Assembly: GCA_029251525.1 (NCBI GenBank)
Contig: JAQXDE010000020.1
Coordinates: forward strand, 59,725 to 123,724
Length of the DNA: 64,000 nucleotides
DNA from: Saprospiraceae bacterium
GTDB taxonomy: Bacteria > Bacteroidota > Bacteroidia > Chitinophagales > Saprospiraceae
Direction: 5' to 3'
Part shown: in pieces, positions 28,061 through 37,863 of the stretch
Layout: each line of letters starts with the position of its first letter
Numbering within the stretch: position 1 is the first letter of the stretch
Notes under the pieces: model-generated
The model's input: the letters and a program-made list of their open reading frames with translations, nothing else
What the model was told of the DNA's origin: nothing
Database searches by the model: none
Position numbers and translations under genes: made by a program

Positions 28061-29233
28061 TTAAGGTCTATTCCTTCCATATTCTTCATGACTCGAAACC
28101 CATTCATCTGCCACTACCGCAGCGCCTAATGACAACTCTCCACACAAAACTACTGCTGCCACTATTTCTGCAAATTTATTTACTCTCCCCGAACCATAAC
28201 AATCCATAACTTCTAAACATTCTCTCTGTGTTGGTAATCCTGTTCCTCCTCCGTAGGTTGCCACAATAAGAGAAGGAATAGTTATAGAAAAATAGTAATC
28301 ACCATTTTCTAGAATTTCACCAAAGTAAAAAGCGGCGGAAGACTCTGCTACGTTTGCCACATCTTGTCCCGTCGCTATAAACATTGCCGTGATACCATTA
28401 GCAGAATGAGCACCATTATTGATCGATCCAGACATCATGGCACCGGTGCTTGACATTTGTCGTAAGTAATATAATTTTTGAGGAGAAACATGAAGGACAT
28501 CTTCCATCAATGCTTTGGGTAATACTATCTCAGCAACAACTCTTTTTCCTCTTGTCTTCAAAGAATTAAGTTGCGAATGTTTTTTATCCGTATCAAAATT
28601 GGCCGCCAAAGAAAAATTTTCTAAACCTTCAGGCTTTTGTTCCAAAATCCAATTGCAAGCATTTCGAGTTGCTTTAGTTACCATATTTTGTCCAGCTGCG
28701 TCTCCTGTTGAAAAATTGAATCGCAACCATCGCATCTTACTCATTGGGTATTGACCAATGTCTAAAAGTTTTCCACGCGAGGTAGTTTCTTCTGCTTTTG
28801 CTTTTATTTTTTCAAAATTTGTTGTCACCCATTTCCCAAAATCCCGAGCGTATCGTGCATTTTTAAAAACAAACACAGGCGACCGATTCATACGATCATT
28901 AATCACCGTCGTTGTGATACCTCCTGCCAATCGACACATTTTCATACCTCGATTGTAACTAGCGAGTAGAGTACCCTCCGTAGTTGCCATTGGAATATAA
29001 AACTCTCCTTTTGCTGCCTCTCCTTTGACAACAAGTGGTCCAGCAAAGCCCATCGGTACTTGCACAACTCCAGAGAAATTTTCAATATTTCCAGCTAATA
29101 TTTTTGGATCAAAAGAATAGTGGTTGGTATGTTGAAAATCAACTTTGGTATGTTTGCTTACAACTGTTCGACGAGCGTCTGCTTGTTTTGAAGTGTAATC
29201 GTTCGTTTTTGAATAAGGTAATTTTTCGATCAT
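28061..29233 (-). CDS. Hydroxymethylglutaryl-CoA reductase
   Basis: The enzyme reduces HMG-CoA to mevalonate, the committing step of the mevalonate route to isoprenoids. Catalytic motifs: the Glu in ENFSGVVQVPMGFAGPL (near residue 52), the Lys in DTDKKHSQLN (near 214), the Asp in ATGQDVANVAESS (near 288), and the C-terminal His in SSHEEYGRNRP (near 382). GDAAGQNM is the cofactor/HMG region. The TRGKRVVAEIVLP segment resembles class I, NADPH-using enzymes rather than class II, and the 390-aa length fits a catalytic core without membrane anchor. The gene is divergent from trehalase. Confidence 0.93.
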   Translation of the reverse strand: MIEKLPYSKTNDYTSKQADARRTVVSKHTKVDFQHTNHYSFDPKILAGNIENFSGVVQVPMGFAGPLVVKGEAAKGEFYIPMATTEGTLLASYNRGMKMCRLAGGITTTVINDRMNRSPVFVFKNARYARDFGKWVTTNFEKIKAKAEETTSRGKLLDIGQYPMSKMRWLRFNFSTGDAAGQNMVTKATRNACNWILEQKPEGLENFSLAANFDTDKKHSQLNSLKTRGKRVVAEIVLPKALMEDVLHVSPQKLYYLRQMSSTGAMMSGSINNGAHSANGITAMFIATGQDVANVAESSAAFYFGEILENGDYYFSITIPSLIVATYGGGTGLPTQRECLEVMDCYGSGRVNKFAEIVAAVVLCGELSLGAAVVADEWVSSHEEYGRNRP

Positions 29234-29298
29234 CGTTTTATTTTTGTTGTGAAAATATAAACTGTTTTTGATAATTTAATTAAACCAATACAAATTCC

Positions 29299-29306
29299 TA
29301 TTTTTG
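29299..29306 (+). promoter_or_regulatory. Candidate -7 promoter box TATTTTTG for trehalase
   Basis: TAnnTTTG match 30 nt upstream of the ATG at 29337. It supports that ATG over a TTG at 29304, which lies inside the box. Confidence 0.45.
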
Positions 29307-29336
29307 ATATTCGATTTTTGTAAACAATCAAATCAA

Positions 29337-30839
29337 ATGTATCAAACTCCTGATCTCATTTTCCAAGAACTCTTCACGAATCTTCAACAAAGTGGTCTTT
29401 TTGCTGATGACAAAATAATATCTGATGCTTTACCTAAAGCTAGACCTGAAAAAATTTTATCTCAATATCGAAAAGAAAAAAATGAATTTAATTTTGATTT
29501 AGAGAAATTCTTTTTTCGTTTTTTTCAACTTAATCCGTCCAAGTCAGTCGACTTCAAAAGTGATACTTCCCGTCCTATAAATGAGCATATTGAAATCCTT
29601 TGGGACGTTTTAAAAAGAGAAGCAGATAAGTCAGTTGAAGGAGGTTCCTTGATTCAATTACCGAATCCTTACATTGTTCCTGGAGGAAGGTTTAATGAAA
29701 TTTATTATTGGGATAGTTATTTTATGATGTTGGGTTTGCAAGTGAGTGGGGAAATTAATCTTATTGAAAACATGGTGGATAATTTTTCTTGGTTGATTGA
29801 AGAGGTAGGATTTATTCCAAATGGAAATCGGACTTATTTTTTAGGAAGGTCACAACCACCATTTTATTCATTAATGATTAATCTTTTGGCAGAGGAAAAA
29901 GGCGAGGATGTTTTGGTGAAGTATTTACCATTTTTGGAGAAGGAATATGATTTTTGGATGAACGGAAAAGTATTGTTAGAAAATGATGATTCTATCCTTG
30001 CAAAAAACCATGTGGTGAATTTAGGAGAAGGAAAATTTCTCAATCGTTACTTTGATCAATATCATCAACCTCGCACAGAAATGTTAGCGACAGATTTAGA
30101 ATTAGCAGAAAAGACAGATCGACCTATCAATGAGTTATTTTCAAATATCCGCGCAGCATGTGAATCAGGTTGGGATTTTAGTTCTCGATGGTTACGAGAT
30201 GCAAATGATTTGACGACAATTTATACGACTGAAATTTTGCCAGTAGATTTGAATTGTCTCTTATATTTTTTAGAAAAAATGATAGCAAAAATCTATAGAT
30301 TAAAAAATAATGAAGCGTTATATACAGTTTTTTCAAAATTAGCTTCGACTCGAAAAGAACTCATTTTAAAATATTTTTGGAATAAAGAAACAGGTTTTTT
30401 CCATGATTTTGACTTTAACAAAAGTGAGCAGACAAATGTTTTGACGATGGCTGGAGTTTTTCCATTATTTTTTAAAATTGCGAACGATGAACAAGCTAAG
30501 CTGTGTTCAGAAATTATTGAAAAACAGTTTTTTAAAGTAGGAGGCCTGGTTACCACCCTTGTTCATTCAGGACAACAATGGGATGCACCAAATGGTTGGG
30601 CACCTTTACAATGGATTGGAATTCAAGGATTAAAAAATTACGGCTTTGATAATTTAGCGAAAAAGATTTCGGATAACTGGAGTAAACTTAACACAGACGT
30701 TTATTATCGAACGGGTAAGCTTTTGGAAAAATATAATGTGGAAGATACTTCGCTTTTGAGTGGAGGAGGGGAGTATGAAGTGCAGGATGGGTTTGGTTGG
30801 ACGAATGGGGTTTTGTTAAAGTTGATGTCAGAAAGATAA
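29337..30839 (+). CDS. treF: Trehalase (GH37)
   Basis: GH37 enzymes split trehalose into two glucose. Both family signatures are present: PGGRFNEIYYWDSYF (about residue 121) and QWDAPNGWAPLQ (about 417). The catalytic Asp lies in SGWDFSSRW (about 283) and the second acid in the C-terminal GGGEYEVQDGFGWTNG (about 480). There is no signal peptide, so it is a cytoplasmic TreF-type enzyme. Its 500-aa length is normal. I use the ATG at 29337 because a promoter box covers the upstream TTG. Confidence 0.95.
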   Translation: MYQTPDLIFQELFTNLQQSGLFADDKIISDALPKARPEKILSQYRKEKNEFNFDLEKFFFRFFQLNPSKSVDFKSDTSRPINEHIEILWDVLKREADKSVEGGSLIQLPNPYIVPGGRFNEIYYWDSYFMMLGLQVSGEINLIENMVDNFSWLIEEVGFIPNGNRTYFLGRSQPPFYSLMINLLAEEKGEDVLVKYLPFLEKEYDFWMNGKVLLENDDSILAKNHVVNLGEGKFLNRYFDQYHQPRTEMLATDLELAEKTDRPINELFSNIRAACESGWDFSSRWLRDANDLTTIYTTEILPVDLNCLLYFLEKMIAKIYRLKNNEALYTVFSKLASTRKELILKYFWNKETGFFHDFDFNKSEQTNVLTMAGVFPLFFKIANDEQAKLCSEIIEKQFFKVGGLVTTLVHSGQQWDAPNGWAPLQWIGIQGLKNYGFDNLAKKISDNWSKLNTDVYYRTGKLLEKYNVEDTSLLSGGGEYEVQDGFGWTNGVLLKLMSER

Positions 30840-30860
30840 AAATTAGAACTATTATTCAAA

Positions 30861-31279
30861 TCATTCTTTCTTTTCATCTAATCGAATTAAAAAATCAGTG
30901 AAAGAAGAACCAATGATTATATGATTTTTAAAATTCAATTTTATAAGAGGAGACAGTACTATATTAAATGTATCCAATTCAGTTTTTTCAATTCCAATAA
31001 ATTCTCTTCCTCCGTTCCCTCCAATCATAATGGTTGAAGATTGGGATTCTAAAATTTCAGATTCTATATTAGATTGAAGTAATTTGTCTGTATTCAAAAG
31101 TATCGCAAATTCTTTTCCTATGAAAGCTTCATCACCATGGTAGTTTTTCAGGAAAATAAATAATCATCGGGCAATTTGAAAGGAATAAGTTCTTCAATTA
31201 GGTTGACCAAAGCTTTAGTAGTGGTAGTTTGTCTTTTTTGAAAATTGTATTTTGAAAGAAAGGCTTCTAGGTGTTCCAT
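30861..31279 (-). pseudogene. SMI1/KNR4-like gene with a single frameshift
   Basis: From the ATG at 31279 the frame reads MEHLEAFLSKYNFQKRQTTT ... FKLPDDYLF and then hits TGA; one base inserted in the T-run near 31150-31157 restores LKNYHGDEAFIGKEFAILLN and joins the intact distal part ending at 30861. The restored protein has about 140 aa, and the LPDDYxxFL-xxxHG pattern is typical of SMI1/KNR4 proteins, which often act as immunity proteins in toxin systems. It starts 3 nt after the stop of the dehydratase-like gene, so the two are likely co-transcribed. With only one lesion, a sequencing error is possible. Confidence 0.65.
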
Positions 31280-31282
31280 ATT

Positions 31283-32812
31283 TTAGATCTTAAATACCCT
31301 TTCAAAATACCCACTCAATTCCTCTACCACCAAGTCCTTTTCCTCTTCCTCAATCACTCCAGAAATAATTTTAGCTAATCGTTTTTTATATTCTAATTGC
31401 ATCGCTCGTCCAATCTGAATCCGTTGGGCCTGAGGGGAACCAGCCCCATGCATGCTCTCCGTCAAGTACCCAACAGCATTTCTCCCCAAAGTCATATTTT
31501 CAATCAAGCGAAGCATTCGCATTCGATCTTCCGTAGGGACGTCCGCTTTACCTTTTAAATATTTTCTTAGTAATTTTCCAATCTCAGGATGATTTAAATC
31601 TTGTTCAGAAGGCAAAGTCGCGACGAGTCCGCCAGCCAGGTCTTGTGCCAGTCTTCCGATCTCGTAAGGCATCTTAGTCACGTGATGTTTGCAGGTATTA
31701 GAGAGCATACTATCACAAATAAAGGCACCTGATTTTGTTTCATAGCCTTGGTGTGAGGATGCAATTCCAGTCGCATAAATTGTTTCGTTTAAGTGTGTCA
31801 TTTCTACCAATTTATCTTTGATGTGTGAAACCTTTGGCACTCCATTCATTTCTGCAACAGCCGCTGCCGCTCCAATCAAGACATCACCTACACCACTTTT
31901 ACAAACATAACTTCGACGATGATAAGCAGTAAATCGCTCTACCAACATTGCTGCAAAATCAAATTCGCCATCCATAAATATATATTCTGTAGGTATAAAA
32001 ACATCCTCAAAAATCACCATCGCTTCTTGTCCTCCATATTTTACATTTCCAACGTCAATCGTTCCGCCTTCCATTGCACGAGTGTCGCATGATTGCCGTC
32101 CATAGATATAGGTGATGCCGCTAGCATCGACAGGAATTGCTCCAACGATTGCAAAATCTTTATCATTTTCTCCCAATCGCATAGTTGGCATCACAACCAT
32201 CCAGTGTGAATTAATACAACCCGTTTGATGTGCTTTCGCACCTGTGACATAAACACCTTTGTCGGTTCGTTTGGTAATTCTGAGAAACATATCTTGATCT
32301 ACTTGCTGATGTGGAGCGAGACTTCGATCACCTTTTACATCAGTCATTGCACCTCCAATCACGAAATTAGAACGATGCATTTTTGTCAAAAAATCTTTAA
32401 AACGCTCATGGTATGAAGTGTTGTATTTTTTATCCATTTCAAAAGTTACTGAATAAAGCGAATTAAAAGCATCCATTCCGACGCATCGCTGAAAACAAGT
32501 TCCAGTCAATTGCCCTAGCTTCCGCTGCATTTTATTTTGCAAAACTAAATCTTTTGCATCCGTGCAAACATGCAAAAATCTACTGACTCGCTCACCTGTA
32601 AATGGAGAAATCACCGAAGCCAATTCAGGTGCCGCAATCGCCAAATCATAAGTTTTTGCCAAAGCATTTATGGAAGGTCGAATGATTGGATGATCCACAG
32701 GTTCTTCGACCATTGCGCCAAAGAGATATACTTTTAAGCTTCGTCCTCGGAGGGAATTGATATAGTCTTCGCCAGTTTGGATTTTATCGGTTTGCGTAGA
32801 ATTGGATATCAT
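31283..32812 (-). CDS. 4-hydroxybutyryl-CoA dehydratase / HpaB family protein
   Basis: The 509-aa protein has the acyl-CoA-dehydrogenase-like fold of the HpaB/AbfD family. AbfD uses a [4Fe-4S] cluster and FAD to dehydrate 4-hydroxybutyryl-CoA; its cluster ligands are a Cx3C pair, a His and a further Cys. Here CFQRC (near residue 106) provides the pair, and YHRRSYVC (near 300) the His and Cys. The His-Cys distance is one residue shorter than I recall for clostridial AbfD. These ligands argue for a dehydratase-like enzyme rather than the plain HpaB flavin monooxygenase, but the substrate is unproven. No other fermentation gene adjoins. Confidence 0.8.
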   Translation of the reverse strand: MISNSTQTDKIQTGEDYINSLRGRSLKVYLFGAMVEEPVDHPIIRPSINALAKTYDLAIAAPELASVISPFTGERVSRFLHVCTDAKDLVLQNKMQRKLGQLTGTCFQRCVGMDAFNSLYSVTFEMDKKYNTSYHERFKDFLTKMHRSNFVIGGAMTDVKGDRSLAPHQQVDQDMFLRITKRTDKGVYVTGAKAHQTGCINSHWMVVMPTMRLGENDKDFAIVGAIPVDASGITYIYGRQSCDTRAMEGGTIDVGNVKYGGQEAMVIFEDVFIPTEYIFMDGEFDFAAMLVERFTAYHRRSYVCKSGVGDVLIGAAAAVAEMNGVPKVSHIKDKLVEMTHLNETIYATGIASSHQGYETKSGAFICDSMLSNTCKHHVTKMPYEIGRLAQDLAGGLVATLPSEQDLNHPEIGKLLRKYLKGKADVPTEDRMRMLRLIENMTLGRNAVGYLTESMHGAGSPQAQRIQIGRAMQLEYKKRLAKIISGVIEEEEKDLVVEELSGYFERVFKI

Positions 32813-33455
32813 CAGAAATTATTTTTTTGAATAAAAGATGACTGCAAATTACTTTTTTTTCTCAAAAAAAATATTTCCTTAGTTTAAGAATAGGTTTCGA
32901 AATTGTAATTTTCTTTAATAAGTTCTTCGATTAGTCTTTACGTTACCTAGCAATCAGCTAATTGATATTTAAAATCTATTAAATGTACTAAGATGAGAAA
33001 AGATCTATTGATAAAACATAGTAAATCATGATAGAAAAAATGAAAACTAAAAAGAAAAGGTATGGATTATCCTTACTTACAAAAAGTATATAGACGAGTA
33101 AGAGTCAATACCATTTTTCAAATTAGTCAAGGTAAATTTGGTGTATAACTAGTAAGGTATTTATATGAAAAACGCTTAAAAGTAGTTCTTATAAATAGGT
33201 TTTGTCGATAAAAAGCGAAGGCATAAAGACTTTGAAAATAGAGAAGGGGAGAAGACGGAAGCTCTTCTCTATTTTCTTCCAGTAAGTGAGATGTCAGGTA
33301 AAATGAATATTCAACATATTGTAAACTACCAACCATATGAGTTGGTTTTACTTGAAGTTAATGGACTTTATCTAGATTCTAAAAACAACTATCTCTTAAT
33401 TTAAAGACCCCAAGTGGCTGTTAACATTATTTTTTCTTTAGAGAATATCGGATAT
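32813..33455. other. Gap with one perfect inverted repeat
   Basis: No convincing gene. At 33235-33275 a perfect 12-bp inverted repeat (AAAATAGAGAAG / CTTCTCTATTTT) has a 17-nt loop; it could end a transcript or form a structured RNA. The rest is AT-rich without protein-like frames. Confidence 0.5.
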
Positions 33456-34616
33456 TCAATTTTTCCTAACAGAGAATTTATAAATCGTCAGAGAAGAATA
33501 TAATTTTTCCGGCCCTAATTGTGTACTTGGGAAACTAGATTGATTAGGAGAATCTGGAAAATGCTGTGCTTCTAAACAAACTGCTCCTCTCTTTAAATAT
33601 GGTTTTCCTGATTTACCAATCAAAGAACCATCTAAAAAATTTCCAGTATAAACTTGAATACCAGGTTCATTTGTGAAAACTTCCATAAACCTGCCACTTT
33701 TCGGATCAAATAGCGTAGCTGCTCTTTCATTATTTTTTCTTTGGTTTAAAACGAAATTATGATCGTAACCACCTCCGTTTTTCATCTGTTCATTTTCATT
33801 ATCGATTCGCTCCCCTATGTTAGTTGCAAATCTAAAATCGAAAGGTGTACTTTCAACAGCTTGCAATTCACCTGTTGGAATTAGGCCCTCATCGGTTAGA
33901 GTTATTTTATTTGAATTGATCGTTAATTCATGATTGAGAATTGTTCCGTTGCCTTCGCCTGATAAATTGAAGTAAGAATGATTGGTTAAATTACAATGGG
34001 TTTTTTTGTCTGTTTTAGCTTCGTAAGCAATAAGTAATTGATTGTCATTGGTCAAAGAATATTGGACGATGACTTCTAAATTACCAGGATAACCTTCTTC
34101 CATGTCAATACTTTTATAACTCATTTCAACTCCAACTCTTTTTGGCGTTCTGATTTGTGTTGCATTCCAAATTACTTTATCAAAACCTTTAGTCCCACCA
34201 TGTAAATGGTTTTCTCCGTTATTTTTGACTAAAGAATATTCTTTGTTGTCTATTTGAAATTTCCCATTGGCAATTCGATTTCCATAGCGACCAATGATTG
34301 CACCAAAGTAAGGATGAGGTTCTAAATATTTAGCGAGGGAATCAAAACCTAAAACGACATCTGCCATTTTTCCATTTTTATCAGGAACAATTATCGAGGT
34401 AATAATTCCACCATAATTAGTGATCTTGACTTCCATCCCATTTTTATTTTTTAGGGAATAAAGATCAACGTCGCCATCAGGTGTTGTTCCAAATGGAGTT
34501 TTTGAAAAAGAACTAGAATCGAAAGCTTGCATTTTATTAGAGTTGGTTTGTTCCAAAATAGAGTAGATTAAATAGGTTGAAACTAGGATTAAAAGTATTA
34601 GGTTTTTAAAATTCAT
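33456..34616 (-). CDS. galM: Aldose 1-epimerase (galactose mutarotase)
   Basis: The enzyme interconverts alpha and beta anomers of galactose or glucose. Family motifs are clear: FGAIIGRYGNRIANGKF (near residue 103), NGENHLHGGTKGFDKVIW (His near 138), NLTNHSYFNLSG (His near 210), and the catalytic Glu in the late AVCLEAQHFPDSPN segment. The N-terminal hydrophobic segment (LILLILVSTYLIYSIL) acts as a signal or anchor, so it works in the periplasm, which is common in Bacteroidota that take up plant or algal sugars. The length of 386 aa includes that leader. Confidence 0.95.
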   Translation of the reverse strand: MNFKNLILLILVSTYLIYSILEQTNSNKMQAFDSSSFSKTPFGTTPDGDVDLYSLKNKNGMEVKITNYGGIITSIIVPDKNGKMADVVLGFDSLAKYLEPHPYFGAIIGRYGNRIANGKFQIDNKEYSLVKNNGENHLHGGTKGFDKVIWNATQIRTPKRVGVEMSYKSIDMEEGYPGNLEVIVQYSLTNDNQLLIAYEAKTDKKTHCNLTNHSYFNLSGEGNGTILNHELTINSNKITLTDEGLIPTGELQAVESTPFDFRFATNIGERIDNENEQMKNGGGYDHNFVLNQRKNNERAATLFDPKSGRFMEVFTNEPGIQVYTGNFLDGSLIGKSGKPYLKRGAVCLEAQHFPDSPNQSSFPSTQLGPEKLYSSLTIYKFSVRKN

Positions 34617-34720
34617 AAGTATTTCTTATGATCGATGGTTGTTTTGCTTGAGGATCCACGAGTTCCAAGAATGGGTTCCAGTGGTGTGGTTCATCAATCG
34701 AAGTGATTGGAGGTTGTGAT

Positions 34721-36085
34721 TTAATGATTCTTTATCGTTTTCCCTTTTTTCATGACAAAATTTACATTTTGCAAAAGAGAAATATACCTCAATACATCAC
34801 CTTTGACAGCAATGATATCTGCAATTTTTCCCTCTGAAATTGTTCCAACTTTATCATCCACACCCATCATAACCGAAGGCCAATAAGTAGCTGCTTTGAT
34901 TGCGAGCATTGGGTCATAGTCTAGTTCATTGACCCAAACGTCTAGTTCATGCCAAGTCGATTCGCTATGAAATTTCATTGGTATACCGCTGTCTGTACCA
35001 ATCAAAAGAACGACACCAGCTTCTTGCAATTGTTGAAATTTACGCGCGAGTGTTGGTTTTCGATAGGGGGTGATTTGAAAATAAGATAATCGATTAGGAT
35101 ATCGAATCGATTCTTTAATATCCTGAATAATAGAGTCAGGTAGCCCTATATGCCATTCTTTGCTATCTAAATGTTCTTGATAATCACGATTGTATTCATA
35201 ATTCCAGAGTCCTTCGATTGTTGGAGTCCAAAACATTTTTTTGCCTGTTGCAGTGCGTTCTTTTAACATCGTCATCACGTCTTCAGGGTATTCTGGAGCA
35301 GTTGCATGCCCTGTGTGTTCGAAGCAATCAACTCCAGCGAGTAAGCCACGACGGATTTCCTCAGGTCGATGCGAGTGAGCAACTACGGTCAAATTATGTT
35401 TGTGTGCTTCATCCACAACAGCTTTTACTTCCTCTATCGTCATCTGATCTTGATCGATCAATTTGATGCAATCTACTCCTGCGTCGGCTAATTTTTTGAC
35501 TTTAGCACGAGCATCAGTTACACCGTTCACACCCCAACGAAACTGTTCCGTGCCTGGGTATGGCTGATGTTGAATAAATGGACCAGACATGTACATCGTT
35601 GGCCCTTCAAGGTCGCCAGCATTAATTTTATCTCGTACATAAATACTTTCTTCAAGTGGTGCACCAAGGTCACGAGCACTCGTCACTCCTGCATATAATA
35701 ATTGTTTTGCGGAGGAAGGCATGATGACATCTCGAAAAAGTGGTGGGTATTTTTTATCCCAATGTGAATAATTGGAGTGGCCATTAATCATTAGGTGAAC
35801 ATGCATATCCCAAAGACCAGGTAGCACACTCATTCCTTCCATTGAGATAATTTCTGCCTCTTCAGGGATTTCAAAATTGCCAACTTGACCGATAGCCTTA
35901 ATTCGTTCGCCTTCGATAAGGATGATACTGTTATTGATAGGAGTAGCTCCAAATCCATCTATCAATCTTCCACCGACAAGAGCTTTGAGATTTTTACCTT
36001 TGGATTGAGCTTTGATATTTTGTTGGAAAAAAGGTAAAACTAATAAGCAAAATGCCAGGATTAGAGTAATGGTTATTCGTTTCAT
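34721..36085 (-). CDS. Exported amidohydrolase family protein (imidazolonepropionase-like)
   Basis: The protein is a TIM-barrel metal hydrolase. Motifs: GLWDMHVHLM (metal HxH), VVAHSHRPEEIRRGLLAGVDCFEHTGHA (metal His residues), and LLIGTDSGIPMKFHSE (metal Asp). A signal peptide ends near IKAQ. The ATG at 36085 starts directly at that peptide; a longer frame upstream to 36166 adds 27 residues without family likeness, so I reject it. Exported members often cleave peptides such as Xaa-Pro or cyclic amides; the substrate is unknown. It lies 104 nt upstream of the aldose epimerase gene on the same strand, perhaps co-transcribed. Confidence 0.9.
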   Translation of the reverse strand: MKRITITLILAFCLLVLPFFQQNIKAQSKGKNLKALVGGRLIDGFGATPINNSIILIEGERIKAIGQVGNFEIPEEAEIISMEGMSVLPGLWDMHVHLMINGHSNYSHWDKKYPPLFRDVIMPSSAKQLLYAGVTSARDLGAPLEESIYVRDKINAGDLEGPTMYMSGPFIQHQPYPGTEQFRWGVNGVTDARAKVKKLADAGVDCIKLIDQDQMTIEEVKAVVDEAHKHNLTVVAHSHRPEEIRRGLLAGVDCFEHTGHATAPEYPEDVMTMLKERTATGKKMFWTPTIEGLWNYEYNRDYQEHLDSKEWHIGLPDSIIQDIKESIRYPNRLSYFQITPYRKPTLARKFQQLQEAGVVLLIGTDSGIPMKFHSESTWHELDVWVNELDYDPMLAIKAATYWPSVMMGVDDKVGTISEGKIADIIAVKGDVLRYISLLQNVNFVMKKGKTIKNH

Positions 36086-36758
36086 TTTTTTAATAAAAAT
36101 ATAAAAATGTAAGGGGAATAAAAAAATTATAGTTGAACTATTCGCCAAAAGCATTTCTATTCCCATCTATTTTTTTTATTCAAAATTTTTACAAAAAAAA
36201 ATCATAGTAAAAGGAACTTATGGTTTACGGTTTTAATATTTTTTTCTCCTGTGCAAACTATGAAATTTATTTTTTAGTAAATTTATTATAAAAAGATTAC
36301 TTCTCAAGATGTTACTAAGTAATTTGTTGATTTGAAAAGTAGATTCAAGGTCAAAAAAGAAGTATAAAAACGGTACTTAGTAATGTTAAAAAATAATGCA
36401 AATCTTTTGGGGTAAATACTTTATGCAAAAAAGAAGATTACATTTTTTGAAAAGAAATAAAATCAAAAGAGGGGCAACTGAGGTTATTAATAGACCAAAT
36501 TAGTTTGAGTAAAATTGAAGTGAAGGTGACTCAAAAAGTGGAGTATTGAGATAGGTTTGTGGGGGATAACAATACATATACATTTAAATTATCTGTTGGT
36601 TTTTAATGGGTGTAACAAAATATTGAGCGGTGCCCTAGGCGTATTAAATTGTTGCCATTTTGGATTGTTGATTGGCCTATTTTGGTTTGTCAGAAATTTT
36701 GTATTTGATTTGATTAAAAGGTATCAAAATCCTAAACGGAATAAATTTTTAGAGGTAA
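36086..36758. other. Gap without recognisable gene
   Basis: AT-rich, about 670 nt. A frame at 36557-36775 starts only with TTG and resembles nothing; I do not call it. No strong hairpin was found. Confidence 0.5.
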
Positions 36759-37064
36759 TTATGATCTTGGTTTAACTCGGTCTCGAATCGAACCATCTTT
36801 TCGATGTATTATAACATCTGCATCGTAATTGTAAGCGATGTCTTTTGCTCTTTCAATCGCCTCTTTTTGATTGTCAAAAATACCGGTGTATTTTTCATTG
36901 CCTGCTCCTTTGATGGCCCAACCTTCAGGATGAGGAACCACATGTTGGTTATGAGTAGGAGGAGTAGTTCGAATTCCTTGATCTTTCAGGAAATTTTTAA
37001 AAAGTTGTCTCGCGACTTTTTTTAAAAGATTGATCCAAAATTCGGAGGTATTGATGCCAGCCAT
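36759..37064 (-). CDS. DUF2188 domain protein
   Basis: The 101-aa protein carries the DUF2188 pattern in its C-terminal two thirds: HVVPHPEGWAIKGAGNEKYT, then FDNQKEAIERAKDIAYNYDADVIIHRKDGSIRDR. Such small proteins are common in bacteria and have no firm function. The N-terminal 30 residues are basic and helical. It has no signal peptide. The gene stands alone on the minus strand, with a terminator between it and the upstream porin gene. Confidence 0.88.
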   Translation of the reverse strand: MAGINTSEFWINLLKKVARQLFKNFLKDQGIRTTPPTHNQHVVPHPEGWAIKGAGNEKYTGIFDNQKEAIERAKDIAYNYDADVIIHRKDGSIRDRVKPRS

Positions 37065-37117
37065 TTCGATATTTTTTTAATAAAGAAAACAAATTTAGAT
37101 AACTTCATGTTAAAAGC

Positions 37118-37151
37118 AAAAAGCCTTTTGTGAATACACCAAAGGCTTTTT
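37118..37151 (-). terminator. Terminator after the beta-barrel gene
   Basis: Stem AAAAAGCCTTT / AAAGGCTTTTT, 12-nt loop, T-run on the minus strand, 23 nt past the stop at 37174. Confidence 0.82.
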
Positions 37152-37173
37152 ATATACTTTTTCTAAAAAATAA

Positions 37174-37863
37174 TTATTCGTATTGAGTATTAAATTTTAA
37201 AGAAAACGAAATACCAAAACTTTGAGTTTTAGCAGAAGTAATTCCATCAAAACCATTTTCAATTTGAGGAATTCCAATATTGTTAAAAACTTCAATTTCA
37301 AAGTTGTTGATATCAATTCCTAATCCAAAACTAGCACCATAATCTAGCTTTTTAAGTCTTTCATCATCTCCCCAAAGGTCATATTCTTCCAAAGTTGAGA
37401 TAGAATAGTAATTGGGCATATTGATTGGTTCGGGACGTTCCTCTTCCTGAATTTTGACTATACCTCCGACTCCAAACGCAACATAAGGTCCAGCAAAAAC
37501 ATAAACTTTAGAATTTTCTGGAAGGAAATAATATTTAAAGGAAAGTGGGATTTCGATAAAAGTAGGAGAATAATCTGATTGGTAGGAATATCCGGGAGGT
37601 TGTCTGTCTTCGAAACGTGTGTTCTTTTTTGAAAATAAAAGCCCTGGTTGAATAGAAAATTTACTTCCAAATTTGAATTCTGCCGTAAGCCCAATATGAA
37701 GGTTCACCTGTTTAGTTTTGTGAGTAAAAGAATTCCTATTTTCGCTATTCATTTTTAATCTAAATGAATTTGCACCGATCTTAATTCCAATATTCTGTCC
37801 AAAGGAATTAAAGCTAAAAGAAGTTAATAAAAAGACAAATACTATATATCTAAAGGTTTTCAT
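37174..37863 (-). CDS. PorT-family / outer membrane beta-barrel protein
   Basis: A signal peptide (MKTFRYIVFVFLLTSFSFNSFGQ) precedes about 205 residues of alternating amphipathic strands, ending in FGISFSLKFNTQYE with an aromatic near-terminal residue, as in small 8-strand barrels. IGIKIGANSFRL, FSIQPGLLFSKKNTRF and VYVFAGPYVAFGVGG match the outer-membrane beta-barrel family common in Bacteroidota. I chose the ATG at 37863; a TTG 18 nt upstream is in frame but lies before the signal peptide. Function unknown. Confidence 0.88.
   Translation of the reverse strand: MKTFRYIVFVFLLTSFSFNSFGQNIGIKIGANSFRLKMNSENRNSFTHKTKQVNLHIGLTAEFKFGSKFSIQPGLLFSKKNTRFEDRQPPGYSYQSDYSPTFIEIPLSFKYYFLPENSKVYVFAGPYVAFGVGGIVKIQEEERPEPINMPNYYSISTLEEYDLWGDDERLKKLDYGASFGLGIDINNFEIEVFNNIGIPQIENGFDGITSAKTQSFGISFSLKFNTQYE

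Noticed and set aside
33127..33336. 69-codon minus-strand frame in the gap before the epimerase gene
   Set aside because: The composition is low-complexity Ser/Leu/Tyr, it spans a perfect inverted repeat, and no family likeness is seen.
36086..36166. N-terminal extension of the amidohydrolase
   Set aside because: It would place 27 residues before a good signal peptide.
36557..36775. 72-codon plus-strand frame
   Set aside because: Only a TTG start, hydrophobic but like no family, and its end runs into the DUF2188 gene on the other strand.
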